Assembly: GCF_010365865.1 (NCBI RefSeq)
Contig: NZ_CP048020.1
Coordinates: forward strand, 2,108,001-2,172,000
Direction: 5' to 3'
Length of the DNA: 64,000 nucleotides
From: Treponema vincentii
GTDB lineage: Bacteria; Spirochaetota; Spirochaetia; Treponematales; Treponemataceae
Below the pieces are notes generated by a model. That model did not search any database, was not told the DNA's origin, and saw only the letters and a list, made by a program, of their open reading frames with translations. Shown here in pieces: positions 1 through 9,351 of the stretch (the first letter of the stretch is position 1; every line of letters begins with the position of its first letter). A program made the position numbers and the translations under genes.

Positions 1-511
1 CATCTTCATTGTCGAACTCATCTTGAATGTCGCCGACAATCTCTTCGATAATATCTTCCATACACACGATACCCGAAATGCCGCCATATTCATCGACCGC
101 AATAGCAATATGCACATGACGGCGTTTAAATTCCCGTAATAGGCCGTCGATACGCTTGGATTCGGGCACAAAGAACGGCTTTCTGATAATTTTTTCCAAA
201 TCGATCGGCTCCTTTTTTGCGAATGAATTGATCAAATCCTTCACATACAGGACGCCCACTACATTATCGATTGATTCGGCATAGACGGGAAATCGAGAAT
301 GTCCGCTTTCAGCCACCCGTTTCAGTAATTCCTCCGTTTCCATATCCAACGGAATAAAGTCAACGTCAATACGCGGTATCATCACTTCTTTTACTGCGGT
401 GTCGGATAAGTCGACCACCCCGCGTATCATATCTTCTTTTTCTTCATTGAGCGCTTCCTGCAAAATCTCGGAAACCGCCCGCTTTTTTTTCAGTTTATCA
501 AATATCCCCAT
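1..511 (-). CDS. tlyC: TlyC/CorC-family CBS-domain protein (3' end outside window)
   Basis: The first 170 codons of a CBS-pair protein of the hemolysin C/CorC family; the gene starts with ATG at 511 and runs off the left edge. The visible part has the N-terminal segment ending in MIRGVVDLSDTAVKEVMIPR, typical of these proteins, followed by two CBS motifs (around residues 45-105 and 110-165, the second containing AVDEYGGISGIV). The C-terminal CorC/HlyC transporter-associated domain would lie beyond the edge. No membrane DUF21 part is fused in front, so this is the soluble short form. It is the last visible gene of a tightly packed block phoH-pgpH-ybeY-tlyC, with 2 bases between it and ybeY. 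Family members are linked to divalent-metal or membrane homeostasis; the old hemolysin label is poorly supported. Confidence 0.9.
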   Translation of the reverse strand, partial: MGIFDKLKKKRAVSEILQEALNEEKEDMIRGVVDLSDTAVKEVMIPRIDVDFIPLDMETEELLKRVAESGHSRFPVYAESIDNVVGVLYVKDLINSFAKKEPIDLEKIIRKPFFVPESKRIDGLLREFKRRHVHIAIAVDEYGGISGIVCMEDIIEEIVGDIQDEFDNED

Positions 512-513
512 AT

Positions 514-975
514 TTATTCCTGATAGACAACCGTATTACTATATTCCTTGAGTATTTTTTCCTGTAATTGCAGCATTTCCTGCTGCGGATCGTTATCACT
601 GTGATCCATCCCACTCAGGTGTAAAATACCGTGTATCAGTAGTCGTTTCAATTCTTCATTCATCGTTACATTAAAAGTTTCGGCATTTGAGCGCAAACTA
701 TCGAGGCTAATTACGATATCTCCGGCATTAAAACGAAGATTCCCGTCTTCATCATCGTATTCATCGCCCTGCTCAAATGAAAGTACATCAGTCGGGGCAT
801 CAATCCGGCGGTAGGTTTTATTCAGCTCATGGATAAACGCATCACGGCAAAACACGACGGATAAATCCCAATTTGTATGCTCAAGTTGTGCAAGTACCGC
901 GTCTAAAAAGGGTAAAACCGCCCTCCCCCATTCGGGTTCGGGGACATCCTGCCATGTAATCGCAATAGTATTCAT
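514..975 (-). CDS. ybeY: YbeY endoribonuclease (rRNA maturation factor)
   Basis: 153-residue single-domain metalloprotein, normal length for the family. The zinc-binding signature HGILHLSGMDH lies near residues 114-124 and supplies the three histidines that coordinate the catalytic metal. YbeY acts in the cytoplasm on the 3' end of 16S rRNA and in ribosome quality control. It is immediately followed by tlyC and preceded by the HD phosphodiesterase gene with a single base between them, so the four genes phoH, pgpH, ybeY and tlyC are very likely one transcript, an arrangement common in Firmicutes and spirochaetes. Confidence 0.95.
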   Translation of the reverse strand: MNTIAITWQDVPEPEWGRAVLPFLDAVLAQLEHTNWDLSVVFCRDAFIHELNKTYRRIDAPTDVLSFEQGDEYDDEDGNLRFNAGDIVISLDSLRSNAETFNVTMNEELKRLLIHGILHLSGMDHSDNDPQQEMLQLQEKILKEYSNTVVYQE

Positions 976-976
976 T

Positions 977-3409
977 TTATTCTTCCTTACTTTCCTTCCC
1001 GTCCGCGTTTTCGGATGCCGTTAATCCGAGGTCTATTTGCAGATAGTTTTTTACATCGGGAGAAATGCTTTTCTCAAGCGGCATTTCAGGCTGCGCCGAT
1101 TTTTCGTCGGGAGTCTTTTCCGGCGAAGTATCCTGCGGCGCAGCTTTTTCGTCGGAAGTATTGCCGGTCGTACCGTCTTTTTCGTCAGGGTCTTTTTGAT
1201 TCGGGTACTTGATACGCGAATGATAATATCCGGCGAGTGTAGTAACAAACGACTCTTGAATAATGTGCAGTTCCCGCAGCGTTAAATCGCAGTTATCCAG
1301 CTGTCCCGATTCCATTTTAGCCTTAACGAGCTTTGCAATAAACTTTTCGAGCCGCGGAACCGACGGGTGATCCAACGTCCGGCAAGCCGCTTCGCTCACA
1401 TCGGCAAGCATAACCACGGCAGCCTCTTTGGTGCGCGGCGGCGGCCCCGGATACGAAAAGTCCTTGGGGCTGACATTGGGGTCAAGCTCTTTAGCCTTTG
1501 CATAAAAGTATTGTACCAAAGAATTACCGTGGTGCTGCCCGATAATATCGATCACTTCACGGGGTAACCGCATACTTTCCGCCTTTTCCACGCCGATTTT
1601 TACATGACTGCGGATGATGGCCGCCGAAAGCCGCGGGTTTAAATCCAAGTGCTTGTTATACGATGTCTGGTTTTCGACAAAGTATTCGCTGTTTGCCATC
1701 TTACCGATGTCGTGATAATACGCGCCGACCCGCGCCAACAGCGCGTCTGCCCCGATTTCGCGGCAGGCTGCTTCCGCCAATGTTGCAACCATCATCGTAT
1801 GGTTATAGGTACCGGAAGCCGTCAATAACAGCTGCTTCATCGTCGGGGAGTTAAGGTCGGAAAGTTCCATCAAGCGGAAGCAGGTCGGCGTATTCAGCCG
1901 GTCTTCCAAGATGGGCAAAAAGCCGAGTACGAAGATACCGCTGATAAAGCCGTTAATGACTGAGCCGAGCAATACAAATACAAAGTCGCCGTAAGAATTG
2001 GGGAATACCGTGCAGAGCACAAACGTGATAATCGGATGAATAACCGCAAGTTGGCACGCCGTTTTAATCAAATCCATTCGCCGTCCGGTCAGCTTCATCA
2101 ACGAAACGGCCGATAAGCCGGAAAACAGTGCAAAGAGCGCCGGTTCAAGCTTAAATCCGGTCGCAGTCAGCACAATCAGCATAACAAGAAATACAATCCG
2201 TATTGCAACCCGTGTGGAAATAAGCGTTGAAACCAGCATAGCGGTCAGCGCGGCGGGAATAAACGGGATAATGTCGAGCGCCTGTACGAGGGGCAATGCC
2301 TTTGTCGTAAAAAGTACGATAAGATACACGGCAAGCGAAATCAGCAGCAAAAAGACCTTCCGGCTTTCTTTTAACTGATCGCTGATTGTTTGCGGCGACA
2401 GCATAAAAACACCGATTATATAGAGGCACAGAATAAAGGCGGAAAGACCGAAAAATTTATTCAGATCAAGATAATTCCCCGCATCGGAATAGGCTTGCAG
2501 CTGCCGGTAATTTTCCGTAGTAATAATAAAGCCGCGCTTAATAATCTTTTGATTTTTTTGAATGGTTACGATAACCGGCTGCACCTGCTTCAGCGCTTCC
2601 TGTGCCCGCATTTCCGTTTCTTTTTCATCATAAATGACGGTCGGCTGCAAAAACGGCCGAATGAGCGCAGCCGTAATATCGATATCGAGACTTGCATCGA
2701 GCGACCGTATTGCGTTTTTAATGTATGAATCCAGACTCTCTTTTTTGATAACTGCAGTTCTCTGAATGTTAGTATATTCTCGGTTATTTCCTCGCCGCAT
2801 CACCAGCGTGATTTCGGCTTGATTGAAACCTTCGAGCCCTTTTTCGGGAAATTCCGCAATACCGACCGCCATCATCTGTTTAACGATTGCCTGAGCAGCG
2901 GCTAGGATGCCGCCAAATTGTTTTGACTTTTTTAAATTTTTCAAAATCTGCACATCGAATAGCCCCGGATATTGTTCCTGCACACGCGCGTCAAAGGTTG
3001 CCTCCGCATCGTTATGCAAAGCGAGCATAAACGAAACAAACTCATCATATTTTTTGAGCGTCTCGGATACAAGCTCCGTATCCTGCATAAAGATAGGGGC
3101 AATTGTCTGTAAGCGGGCAGCTTTTCTGATCTCTGTCGCCGCTTGATCCGTATAAGAAATATCCCGACCCGCAACTACATCGCGCTCGGCTACCCGTCCC
3201 ACAGGAAATTCATCAAGGTTGAAATAGGCAAGACCGCCGCGGTCAAGCGTCGTAAACAGCATCGCTGCGATAACGATAAAAAAACTTACAATAAAGAGAA
3301 TAAAAACAACTTTTTCAGCGCAAAAGCTGTCTTTCATCTTACGGAAAAAGCCCGCTACGGGCGGCAAAATAACCGATTTAATATATCCTGAATTGTTTTC
3401 GCCTTTCAT
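977..3409 (-). CDS. pgpH: 7TM receptor-type HD hydrolase (PgpH-like c-di-AMP phosphodiesterase)
   Basis: 810-residue membrane protein. One membrane helix near residues 30-53 is followed by a large extracytoplasmic region (about 55-310, the 7TMR-HDED domain), a bundle of seven membrane helices (about 315-520) and a cytoplasmic HD domain. The HD signature is visible as SGTYNHTMM near residue 536 and YYHDIGK near 566, with further histidines in SHVKIG and GQHHG. Homologues hydrolyse cyclic di-AMP, which fits its place beside phoH and ybeY. The last 75 residues are a charged, proline- and lysine-rich low-complexity tail (repeated DEK/PEK motifs) that most family members lack. Confidence is high for family and moderate for the exact nucleotide substrate. 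Confidence 0.9.
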   Translation of the reverse strand: MKGENNSGYIKSVILPPVAGFFRKMKDSFCAEKVVFILFIVSFFIVIAAMLFTTLDRGGLAYFNLDEFPVGRVAERDVVAGRDISYTDQAATEIRKAARLQTIAPIFMQDTELVSETLKKYDEFVSFMLALHNDAEATFDARVQEQYPGLFDVQILKNLKKSKQFGGILAAAQAIVKQMMAVGIAEFPEKGLEGFNQAEITLVMRRGNNREYTNIQRTAVIKKESLDSYIKNAIRSLDASLDIDITAALIRPFLQPTVIYDEKETEMRAQEALKQVQPVIVTIQKNQKIIKRGFIITTENYRQLQAYSDAGNYLDLNKFFGLSAFILCLYIIGVFMLSPQTISDQLKESRKVFLLLISLAVYLIVLFTTKALPLVQALDIIPFIPAALTAMLVSTLISTRVAIRIVFLVMLIVLTATGFKLEPALFALFSGLSAVSLMKLTGRRMDLIKTACQLAVIHPIITFVLCTVFPNSYGDFVFVLLGSVINGFISGIFVLGFLPILEDRLNTPTCFRLMELSDLNSPTMKQLLLTASGTYNHTMMVATLAEAACREIGADALLARVGAYYHDIGKMANSEYFVENQTSYNKHLDLNPRLSAAIIRSHVKIGVEKAESMRLPREVIDIIGQHHGNSLVQYFYAKAKELDPNVSPKDFSYPGPPPRTKEAAVVMLADVSEAACRTLDHPSVPRLEKFIAKLVKAKMESGQLDNCDLTLRELHIIQESFVTTLAGYYHSRIKYPNQKDPDEKDGTTGNTSDEKAAPQDTSPEKTPDEKSAQPEMPLEKSISPDVKNYLQIDLGLTASENADGKESKEE

Positions 3410-3463
3410 TCGATGGCTCCGCTATTATCCGCAAGGATTGCATTATTCTTTAAAAATACGGTG

Positions 3464-4402
3464 TTATTGTTTTTCATACGCATTAATAATCTTTTGTACG
3501 AGAGAGTGGCGGACTACTTCATCCGCAGAAAATTCAACGGTTCCGATCCCGTCAATAGTACGGATTAAAGAAACGGCATGGACAAGCCCCGATTCCGATC
3601 TTCCGCGGATATCCGATTGGGACGGGTCTCCGGTAATAATCAATTTTGAACCTTCGCCCATCCGCGTTAAAAACATCTTCATCTGTTCTTTTGTGGTATT
3701 CTGCGCTTCATCCAAAATCACAACGGCATTGTGGAGTGTCCGTCCGCGCATATAGGCAAGCGGCGCTACTTCGATGGTATTGGACTCTTCCATACCGCGC
3801 AGTACATCGGCGGGCAGCAATGTTTCCATAATATCGAACAGCGGGCGCAGATAGGGATTTATTTTTTGGACAAGATCGCCGGGTAAAAAGCCGAGGCTCT
3901 CTCCGGCTTCCACCACCGGACGGGTTAAAATCAATTTACGTACCGTATGGGACAGCAACATTTTTAACGCAAGCGCCACTGCAATATAGGTTTTTCCCGT
4001 ACCGGCGGGACCGAGCCCGAATGTTATATCGTTTGCATAGATGGAATCGATCAGCGCCGCCTGTTTCCTGTTCTTAGGATAAACCGATTTTATGCCGCGT
4101 GGAATATGGATACACTGCGGGCAAAGAGCCCCCTGTTGCGGCGCACTGTTGGCGACGCAGGAGGCAATAAAATCGGCCGAACCGTCCGATGTAATTTCGG
4201 GGCTTTCCAAAAGAGTGTCAATGAGTTTTTGAAACCTTTTGCAAATCGCTTGATCGGAAGTTACAACCGTTACTTCGTTCCCCCTGCAGATAACGGGAAC
4301 ACCCAAATACGTTTCAAAAATATGCAAATTCTCATCATTCGCGCCGCATAGCGAAGACAGCACCGTTTGATCTTCCAACACGATTGTATATGAGGTATCC
4401 AA
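3464..4402 (-). CDS. phoH: PhoH-like ATPase
   Basis: About 312-residue cytoplasmic P-loop ATPase of the PhoH/YbeZ family. Walker A is GPAGTGKT near residue 135; Walker B is VVILDEAQN near residue 230, followed by the sensor-like LIITGDPSQSD. The N-terminal 100 residues carry the small KH-like region found in PhoH-L proteins. The best start is a TTG at 4402, placed 5 bases after a GGAG; a GTG two codons upstream (4408) abuts the Shine-Dalgarno sequence and is less likely. PhoH is thought to work with YbeY in RNA metabolism, and here both are in one unit with only 54 bases between phoH and the next gene. Confidence 0.92.
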   Translation of the reverse strand: MDTSYTIVLEDQTVLSSLCGANDENLHIFETYLGVPVICRGNEVTVVTSDQAICKRFQKLIDTLLESPEITSDGSADFIASCVANSAPQQGALCPQCIHIPRGIKSVYPKNRKQAALIDSIYANDITFGLGPAGTGKTYIAVALALKMLLSHTVRKLILTRPVVEAGESLGFLPGDLVQKINPYLRPLFDIMETLLPADVLRGMEESNTIEVAPLAYMRGRTLHNAVVILDEAQNTTKEQMKMFLTRMGEGSKLIITGDPSQSDIRGRSESGLVHAVSLIRTIDGIGTVEFSADEVVRHSLVQKIINAYEKQ

Positions 4403-4454
4403 AAACACTCCTCTCTAACTTTTCAAATGTAACAACAGGATACTCACTGCAAGG

Positions 4455-4943
4455 TTATTCCCGTTTTCCGAGTTCTTTATCCAAAATAAGAAGCCCGGCA
4501 TTGCCGTTGATATGTTTGAAGACATCGAGGATATTGCGATCGTTCTCCTCTTCTTCCACCTGCTCATTGATGAACCACTGCAGGAATACTTGAGTTTTAT
4601 AGTCCTTTTCCGCAAGCGCAAGTTCATACAAGCTGTTAATCGAAGCCGTTACAAACTGTTCATGCTTGAGCACATCCTGAATAACTTCTACAGGATGCTT
4701 TGCGTAATGTACCGGAGCTTCTTCAATCGGTTTTAATACGGGCTTTGCATCAACTGAAAAGAGATAGTCATATATCCTCATCGCATGCCCTTGTTCTTCA
4801 AGCGCCTGCACCCGCATCCACTTGGCAAAGCCTTTAAGCCCTTCCGATTCAAAATGGGCTGCCATGCCGAGATACAAATAAGCAGAATAGAATTCTTTAT
4901 TGATCTGCTCGTTTAACGCATCTTCCAATTTCTTGCTAATCAT
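4455..4943 (-). CDS. ftnA: Non-haem ferritin
   Basis: 162-residue four-helix iron-storage protein of normal length for bacterial ferritins. Ferroxidase ligands are visible in the usual order: Glu in NKEFYSAYLY (about residue 17), Glu and His in LEEQGHA (about 49-53), Glu in HEQFVT (about 94) and Gln/Glu in INEQVEEEEN (about 126-131). It oxidises and stores iron in the cytoplasm and limits oxidative damage. It has its own promoter upstream and lies 53 bases before phoH, with no clear terminator between, so read-through into the phoH block is possible. Confidence 0.95.
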   Translation of the reverse strand: MISKKLEDALNEQINKEFYSAYLYLGMAAHFESEGLKGFAKWMRVQALEEQGHAMRIYDYLFSVDAKPVLKPIEEAPVHYAKHPVEVIQDVLKHEQFVTASINSLYELALAEKDYKTQVFLQWFINEQVEEEENDRNILDVFKHINGNAGLLILDKELGKRE

Positions 4944-5012
4944 AGTTTGTCCCCTTCTATCCGGCGTTAGGTATTTTAGATATATATTCCCGCATCCGGC
5001 TATAATGGAATA

Positions 5013-5041
5013 AGTCTACAATGAAGATAGGGGATAGTCAA
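5013..5041 (-). promoter_or_regulatory. Sigma-70-type promoter of the ferritin gene
   Basis: On the minus strand a TTGACT (-35, 5036-5041) is separated by exactly 17 bases from TAGACT (-10, 5013-5018). This would start transcription about 60 bases upstream of the ferritin ATG at 4943. Seen by eye only; no experimental support. Confidence 0.45.
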
Positions 5042-5054
5042 GAACCGCATCCGA

Positions 5055-5876
5055 CTACGGATAAGGCTTATATTCATTGACGATGCTGATCTGCGTAGAT
5101 ACCGAACGCCCCTGCGCCAAGCCTTCGGCTATTTTAATCGCTCTATCGATACACGCAACGGAGTCTGCAACCCCATGCAGTATAATCTGCGTATCGGATA
5201 CTTCCGCATCCAAAAAATAAATGGGCAGCTCTTCTTTAAAAGCGATCACATTGACAATCCGCTGCCCCAATAACAGTTCGGCAATGCGCTTGAGTCCTTC
5301 TTGTTCTTCCGCTGGTAAAATAGCTTCCTTGCAAGCATGCGTGATAATACTCGCGGCAAGCGGCGCCGTAGCAAAATCGGTGTTGATAACGAGGTGATAA
5401 TGAGTAGGATCTTCCGGTTTCATATCAAAAAAACATCTGTGAAAGCCTTCGCGGTTGGCATCGCTCTCCGCCATCAGAGCGCGGGCTTTTTTTTCGGACC
5501 AATCGAACTCCTTCATTAACCGCCCGATTCGCACATCATCGGAAGCTACCAGCCGCACCGCATAGCAGCCGGGGATGCCGCGCAGTAATGCAAAACCGCC
5601 GCGCCCGATAAAGATGCTGTTTCCTTTCAGCGCATATCCGTAAACGATCTCCCGTAAATAATCAAAATAAGAATCTCGGTTGCGGGAAAGCGATGCCCAA
5701 AAGCCGGGTTTTCGTTCGTCATAGTGAGCAAGGCTCTCTTTCGAAATTCCCTTGTCAAGCAGATCTTTCTCTAGGTCTTTTTTATCGATAAACTCATAGC
5801 CGAGCGATTTTGCCAACTCTAAAGCCGTTTCATCGCCGTAAGAAGCTATTTGCCGTGAAATAGTGATAATTGCCAT
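5055..5876 (-). CDS. Cytidylate kinase-like family protein
   Basis: 273-residue protein. The start MAIITISRQIASYGDE, then YEFIDKKDLEKDLLDKG and FIGRGGFALL, are characteristic of the cytidylate-kinase-2 family, whose glycine-poor nucleotide-binding loop replaces a classic P-loop. The last 70 residues look like a separate small alpha/beta domain (VNVIAFKEELPIYFLDAEVSD and VADSVACIDRAIKIAEGL), which resembles the BON/secreted-stability type of fold. Cellular role is unknown; a second canonical cmk may exist elsewhere. Divergent from the Nudix gene at 5940. Confidence 0.75.
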   Translation of the reverse strand: MAIITISRQIASYGDETALELAKSLGYEFIDKKDLEKDLLDKGISKESLAHYDERKPGFWASLSRNRDSYFDYLREIVYGYALKGNSIFIGRGGFALLRGIPGCYAVRLVASDDVRIGRLMKEFDWSEKKARALMAESDANREGFHRCFFDMKPEDPTHYHLVINTDFATAPLAASIITHACKEAILPAEEQEGLKRIAELLLGQRIVNVIAFKEELPIYFLDAEVSDTQIILHGVADSVACIDRAIKIAEGLAQGRSVSTQISIVNEYKPYP

Positions 5877-5939
5877 AAAGCCTCCTCTTCTATAGAATAA
5901 GGCTAAATACTCATTATGTCAAAGGAAGGTTCTCTTTTT

Positions 5940-6515
5940 ATGCAAAAAAATTCTAATCTTTCATGGAAGCCCATCGCTGCAAAAGAAATATGCACCACAC
6001 GGGTATTTACCGTTAACGAAATCACCAGTCTTTCGCCTGACAACGAAACAAAGACATTTTCTACATTGTCCGCACCGGAATGGGTTATCGTTATTCCCCG
6101 CATTACCGATGCAAACGGTCGGCATTATTTTTTGATGGTAAAACAATGGCGGCATGGATCGGCGCACCTGTCGATCGAATTTCCCGGCGGCGTAGTCGAC
6201 GAGGGGGAAACGCCGGAGCAGGCGGCACGGCGGGAGCTGCTGGAAGAACCGGGGAAAACGGAACAGAACTTAACGCTGCTCGGTGAGGTATATCCCAACC
6301 CTGCGATTATGGGAAATAAAAGCCATATTTATTTTGCAGATTGTGAGGCAAATACGCAGGCGCAGCATCTTGATGAAGATGAATTTTTAGAAGCCGAGGC
6401 GGTACCCGTTGAAGAAGTGTTAAACAAGATGGGAACGGACCCCTACGACCATGCGCTTATGTGCACTGCGCTCTTTTTTTATTTACGGGAAGTTGCTAAA
6501 GACGTCAAATGTTAG
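5940..6515 (+). CDS. Nudix hydrolase (ADP-ribose pyrophosphatase type)
   Basis: About 191 residues. The Nudix box is complete: GGVVDEGETPEQAARREL followed by LEEPGKT, near residues 90-115, giving the metal-binding RExxEE glutamates. The spacing and the sequence WRHGSAHLSIEFPGG resemble ADP-ribose/NDP-sugar pyrophosphatases (NudF-like). An ATG at 5916 is also possible; 5940 was chosen because AAGGAAGG lies 10 bases upstream. The 3' end overlaps a short open frame (6509-6643) that appears to be the start of a lost downstream gene. Confidence 0.85.
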   Translation: MQKNSNLSWKPIAAKEICTTRVFTVNEITSLSPDNETKTFSTLSAPEWVIVIPRITDANGRHYFLMVKQWRHGSAHLSIEFPGGVVDEGETPEQAARRELLEEPGKTEQNLTLLGEVYPNPAIMGNKSHIYFADCEANTQAQHLDEDEFLEAEAVPVEEVLNKMGTDPYDHALMCTALFFYLREVAKDVKC

Positions 6516-6643
6516 AAACAACAGACATTTTTGTAAGCGATCCTGTGCGGCTGGAGATTTTGAAATTTATCGAAAAAAGTATTTGCAAAAAATATAAAGT
6601 TGTTGTAATATGGGCGAATATCTCTAAAAGTTTCAGCTTTTAG
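6509..6643 (+). pseudogene. Short 44-codon frame, probably a truncated gene start
   Basis: An ATG inside the last codons of the Nudix gene opens a 44-codon frame (MLETTDIFVSDPVRLEILKF...). The first 25 residues look like a normal protein start and the ATG overlap suggests former translational coupling. The frame then runs into a CTCTAAAAG/CTTTTAGAG hairpin of a dispersed repeat and stops inside it. I do not recognise the family. The simplest reading is a gene truncated when the repeat arrived. Confidence 0.35.
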
Positions 6644-6645
6644 AG
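6622..6645. repeat. CCTCTAAAAAC-type hairpin repeat, copy 1
   Basis: 9-bp inverted repeat CTCTAAAAG (6622-6630) / CTTTTAGAG (6637-6645) with a 6-base loop. It shares the core CTCTAAAA...TTTTAGAG with at least seven other intergenic hairpins in this window. Confidence 0.7.
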
Positions 6646-6813
6646 GTGCCTAAACCATATTCATTCTGATCCGGATCTAAATTGGGTCAGTAAGAATAAA
6701 AATATTTTGTAAAAAGTATTTAATGTCTTTTGTAAAAAAAGAGGTCTTAACAAAATGAAAAATGTTTATACTCACCCGCCAATTGATTAATAATTGTCAA
6801 TTCATAATCAACA

Positions 6814-7059
6814 ACCCCGACGCAGAGCATCGGGGTACAGTGCTCAACGTTTCGCACTGTGTGCGTAATCCGGCACGGATGCCGGTGCTTCCAAACAGAA
6901 ACGAGTTTTTTGCTTTGTAAAAAACTCGCAGTCAAAAACATACACGGATGTATATTTTTGACGAGGTGGTTGCAGTCGGCTTTAATACCCTTTGTTACGA
7001 CGCAAGGGTCGGGTATTAAACCCTCCGCACGAATCAAAAATAAGATACGGAAACCACCT
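6814..7059. repeat. Island of consecutive hairpins upstream of a chemoreceptor gene
   Basis: Six adjacent inverted repeats fill this gene-free stretch: ACCCCGA/TCGGGGT (6814-6836), ACAGTGC/GCACTGT (6837-6860), CCGG-CACGGATG-CCGG (about 6870-6885), CGAGTTTTT/AAAAACTCG (6902-6928), GTCAAAAA...TTTTTGAC with loop CATACACGGATG (6931-6962), and TTTAATACCC/GGGTATTAAA (6981-7020) enclosed by AGGTGGTT/AACCACCT (6964-7059). The tail CTCCGCACGAAT and the CATACACGGATG loop recur elsewhere in the window. I see no credible protein here. It separates the Nudix gene from the chemoreceptor at 7132 and could contribute structure to that gene's leader. Confidence 0.75.
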
Positions 7060-7131
7060 TTTTCTAATTGATAATCAACACATACAACGATAATTCATGA
7101 TTTTTAATTATGAATTATATGGAGGTTCACA

Positions 7132-9228
7132 ATGAAAAAACGTTTTTCTCTTCGCTATAAGCTCATGATTATTTTCGGTGCGTTAATTGCAGCAGCTTCT
7201 TTGGCTGAAATCATACTTGCCGTACATACGGCTCGTCTGGCTGTAACCAAAGGGATCGAAGATCATCTTATCGATAAAGCATCCGATACAGCTGGAATTA
7301 TCGACAAGCAAGTTACCGCTTTTTGGCAATTATTTGAAGGTCTCGCTCGTACACCGATATTGCGGGATCCCGCTGTTTCGTATCAAGAAAAAACGGCATT
7401 TTTGGCAAAAGAAGCTGCATTCAACGATAATATTCACAGAATGGATTTATGCGACATGAGCGGCCGACGCCATACAAACACGGGGAAAATAATCGATGTT
7501 TCCGACAGAGCTTATTTCCAAGTTGCTGCACAAGGTAAACCATTTGTCGAAGAACCGGTTATATCCCGTTTGGATGAAGAACTGGTATTTGTATTTACAG
7601 TTCCCATCTATGACGATAACCGGACGGTGGTCGGCGTTCTTCTCGCAACGGTAAAAGCCGGTGTACTGTCAAACCAAATAAATGATATTACCATCGGTAA
7701 AAACGGTTACTGTTGTATACTCGGCACTACGGGAAACATTATCGCGCATCCTGATTTCAGTTTTGTAGAACAGATGACCAATCATAGCGAAAAAGCGAAG
7801 TCCGATGATAGTCTGAGTTCTATTGCTGCGTTTGAAAAAATGGCGCTGGAAACCAACCAATCTTCCGTCGGCTTCTATGAATTCAAAGGGATAAGCAAAA
7901 TAGGTTCTTATGCCGTAATGAAGACAACCGGTTGGATTGTTATTATTTCAGCTCCGGTCGAGGAATTTATGGGGGTTGTTCAAACGTTGCGTATAACCAT
8001 GCTCGGTCTCGGCATACTCATATTGATTCTCGCGGTTGTTATCATTTATTTTGTTACCCGTACGATTATAAAGCCGATACAAAGAGCAGTATACGCTTTA
8101 AAAAATATCGCCCAGGGCGAAGGCGATCTAACAGTAAGATTGCCGGTTATCGGTAATGACGAGATTACCGATATGTCAGAATACTTTAATGAAACGATCG
8201 CAAAGATCGGTGCTTCAATACAGGTTGTCGGTACAAATAGTAAAATAATGGAAGGAGTCGGCAATGAGCTTGCTTCCAATATGACCGAAACGGCCAGCGC
8301 CGTAAATGAAATCAGTGTAAATATCGACGGAGTAAAACAGCAAGCCCTTACACAGGCAGCGAGCGTTACCGAAACTGCAGCAACGGTAGAAGAAATTGTC
8401 CGCACCATTAAACAGCTTAATACCAGCATCGAAATGCAGACAGCCAGCGTCGCACAATCGTCTTCTTCCGTAGAAGAGATGGTTGCAAATATCGCTTCCA
8501 TCGGGCAGACACTCAGCAAAACCGATGATGTTATCAACAATCTTACCGTTGCAACCGGTGACGGCAAAGCAACACTCGTAACCTCGAACACCGTAACACA
8601 GAAAATAGCCGAAGAATCGGGTTCATTGATGGAAGCGAGCAGTGTTATTCAGCATATTGCATCACAGACGAATTTGCTCGCAATGAACGCTGCAATCGAA
8701 GCCGCTCATGCAGGAGAATCGGGGAAAGGTTTTGCTGTTGTTGCCGATGAAATCAGAAAGTTGGCCGAAGAATCTTCCGTACAAGGAAAGACCATTACAA
8801 CAACACTGAAAACCTTATCCGGTGAAATCGATACGCTATCCACTTCTTCTAAAACGGTGGAAGAGAAATTCAACATCATCTTTAACCTTGCTGAACAGGT
8901 AAAGGAGATGAGCAACCGCCTTACCGAATCGATGAGGGAGCAGGAACACGGCAGCAAGGAAGTACTTACGGCTATCAAAAATATCAATATGATTACAACA
9001 GAAGTACAAGCCGGTTCGGAGGAAATGCTCAAAGGAGGTGAGGGCGTCGCCGAAGAAATGCGGAAACTGGATAATTTAACCCGTGTGATCACTGATAGTA
9101 TGAATGAGATGGCGTCCGGGGTAATGCAAATTAACAATACGGTACAAGATGTCCGCGAAATAACGCAGAAGAATAAGCGGAGTATTGAGAATCTGGCGAA
9201 CGAGGTTTCCAAATTCAAAACCAATTAA
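7132..9228 (+). CDS. Methyl-accepting chemotaxis protein (dCache-HAMP-MA)
   Basis: 698-residue chemoreceptor. An N-terminal membrane helix (about residues 10-30), a periplasmic double-Cache-like sensor region (about 35-280, with [10 protein letters not shown]-type PAS elements), a second membrane helix (about 283-305), a HAMP segment (about 306-360, containing [12 protein letters not shown]) and a long cytoplasmic signalling coiled coil. The conserved hairpin tip reads [20 protein letters not shown]. Starts at ATG 7132 behind GGAGG. It is paralogous to the receptors at 26856 and 49972; the signalling halves are nearly identical, while the sensor halves diverge. The ligand is unknown; Cache sensors commonly bind small organic acids or amino acids. 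Confidence 0.95.
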   Translation: MKKRFSLRYKLMIIFGALIAAASLAEIILAVHTARLAVTKGIEDHLIDKASDTAGIIDKQVTAFWQLFEGLARTPILRDPAVSYQEKTAFLAKEAAFNDNIHRMDLCDMSGRRHTNTGKIIDVSDRAYFQVAAQGKPFVEEPVISRLDEELVFVFTVPIYDDNRTVVGVLLATVKAGVLSNQINDITIGKNGYCCILGTTGNIIAHPDFSFVEQMTNHSEKAKSDDSLSSIAAFEKMALETNQSSVGFYEFKGISKIGSYAVMKTTGWIVIISAPVEEFMGVVQTLRITMLGLGILILILAVVIIYFVTRTIIKPIQRAVYALKNIAQGEGDLTVRLPVIGNDEITDMSEYFNETIAKIGASIQVVGTNSKIMEGVGNELASNMTETASAVNEISVNIDGVKQQALTQAASVTETAATVEEIVRTIKQLNTSIEMQTASVAQSSSSVEEMVANIASIGQTLSKTDDVINNLTVATGDGKATLVTSNTVTQKIAEESGSLMEASSVIQHIASQTNLLAMNAAIEAAHAGESGKGFAVVADEIRKLAEESSVQGKTITTTLKTLSGEIDTLSTSSKTVEEKFNIIFNLAEQVKEMSNRLTESMREQEHGSKEVLTAIKNINMITTEVQAGSEEMLKGGEGVAEEMRKLDNLTRVITDSMNEMASGVMQINNTVQDVREITQKNKRSIENLANEVSKFKTN

Positions 9229-9244
9229 CAATTAAATAAAAGAA

Positions 9245-9335
9245 AACCTCTAAAAACTGTTTTGCAACTCGCATTAGTGGATATAATAGCTATCCCCTAC
9301 AGAAAAAGCCGATAAGCTTGCAGTTTTTAGAGGTT
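9245..9335. repeat. CCTCTAAAAAC-type inverted repeat, long form
   Basis: 15-bp perfect inverted repeat AACCTCTAAAAACTG (9245-9259) / CAGTTTTTAGAGGTT (9321-9335) around a 61-base centre, just after the chemoreceptor stop and before the convergent LysM gene. The centre contains CCCCTACAG, whose complement CTGTAGGG recurs in the long copy at 57088-57199. Confidence 0.75.
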
Positions 9336-9351
9336 CCTATCTGATTATTTT

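Noticed and set aside
6747-7037. Open frame of 96 codons on the minus strand
   Set aside because: It covers the hairpin island; its HPC-containing segments come from the CACGGATG loops. No start signal and no protein-like composition.
7132-9228. Long reverse-strand frames inside the chemoreceptor genes
   Set aside because: They are antisense shadows of a coiled-coil coding sequence, repeated in all three receptor paralogues with no start signals.
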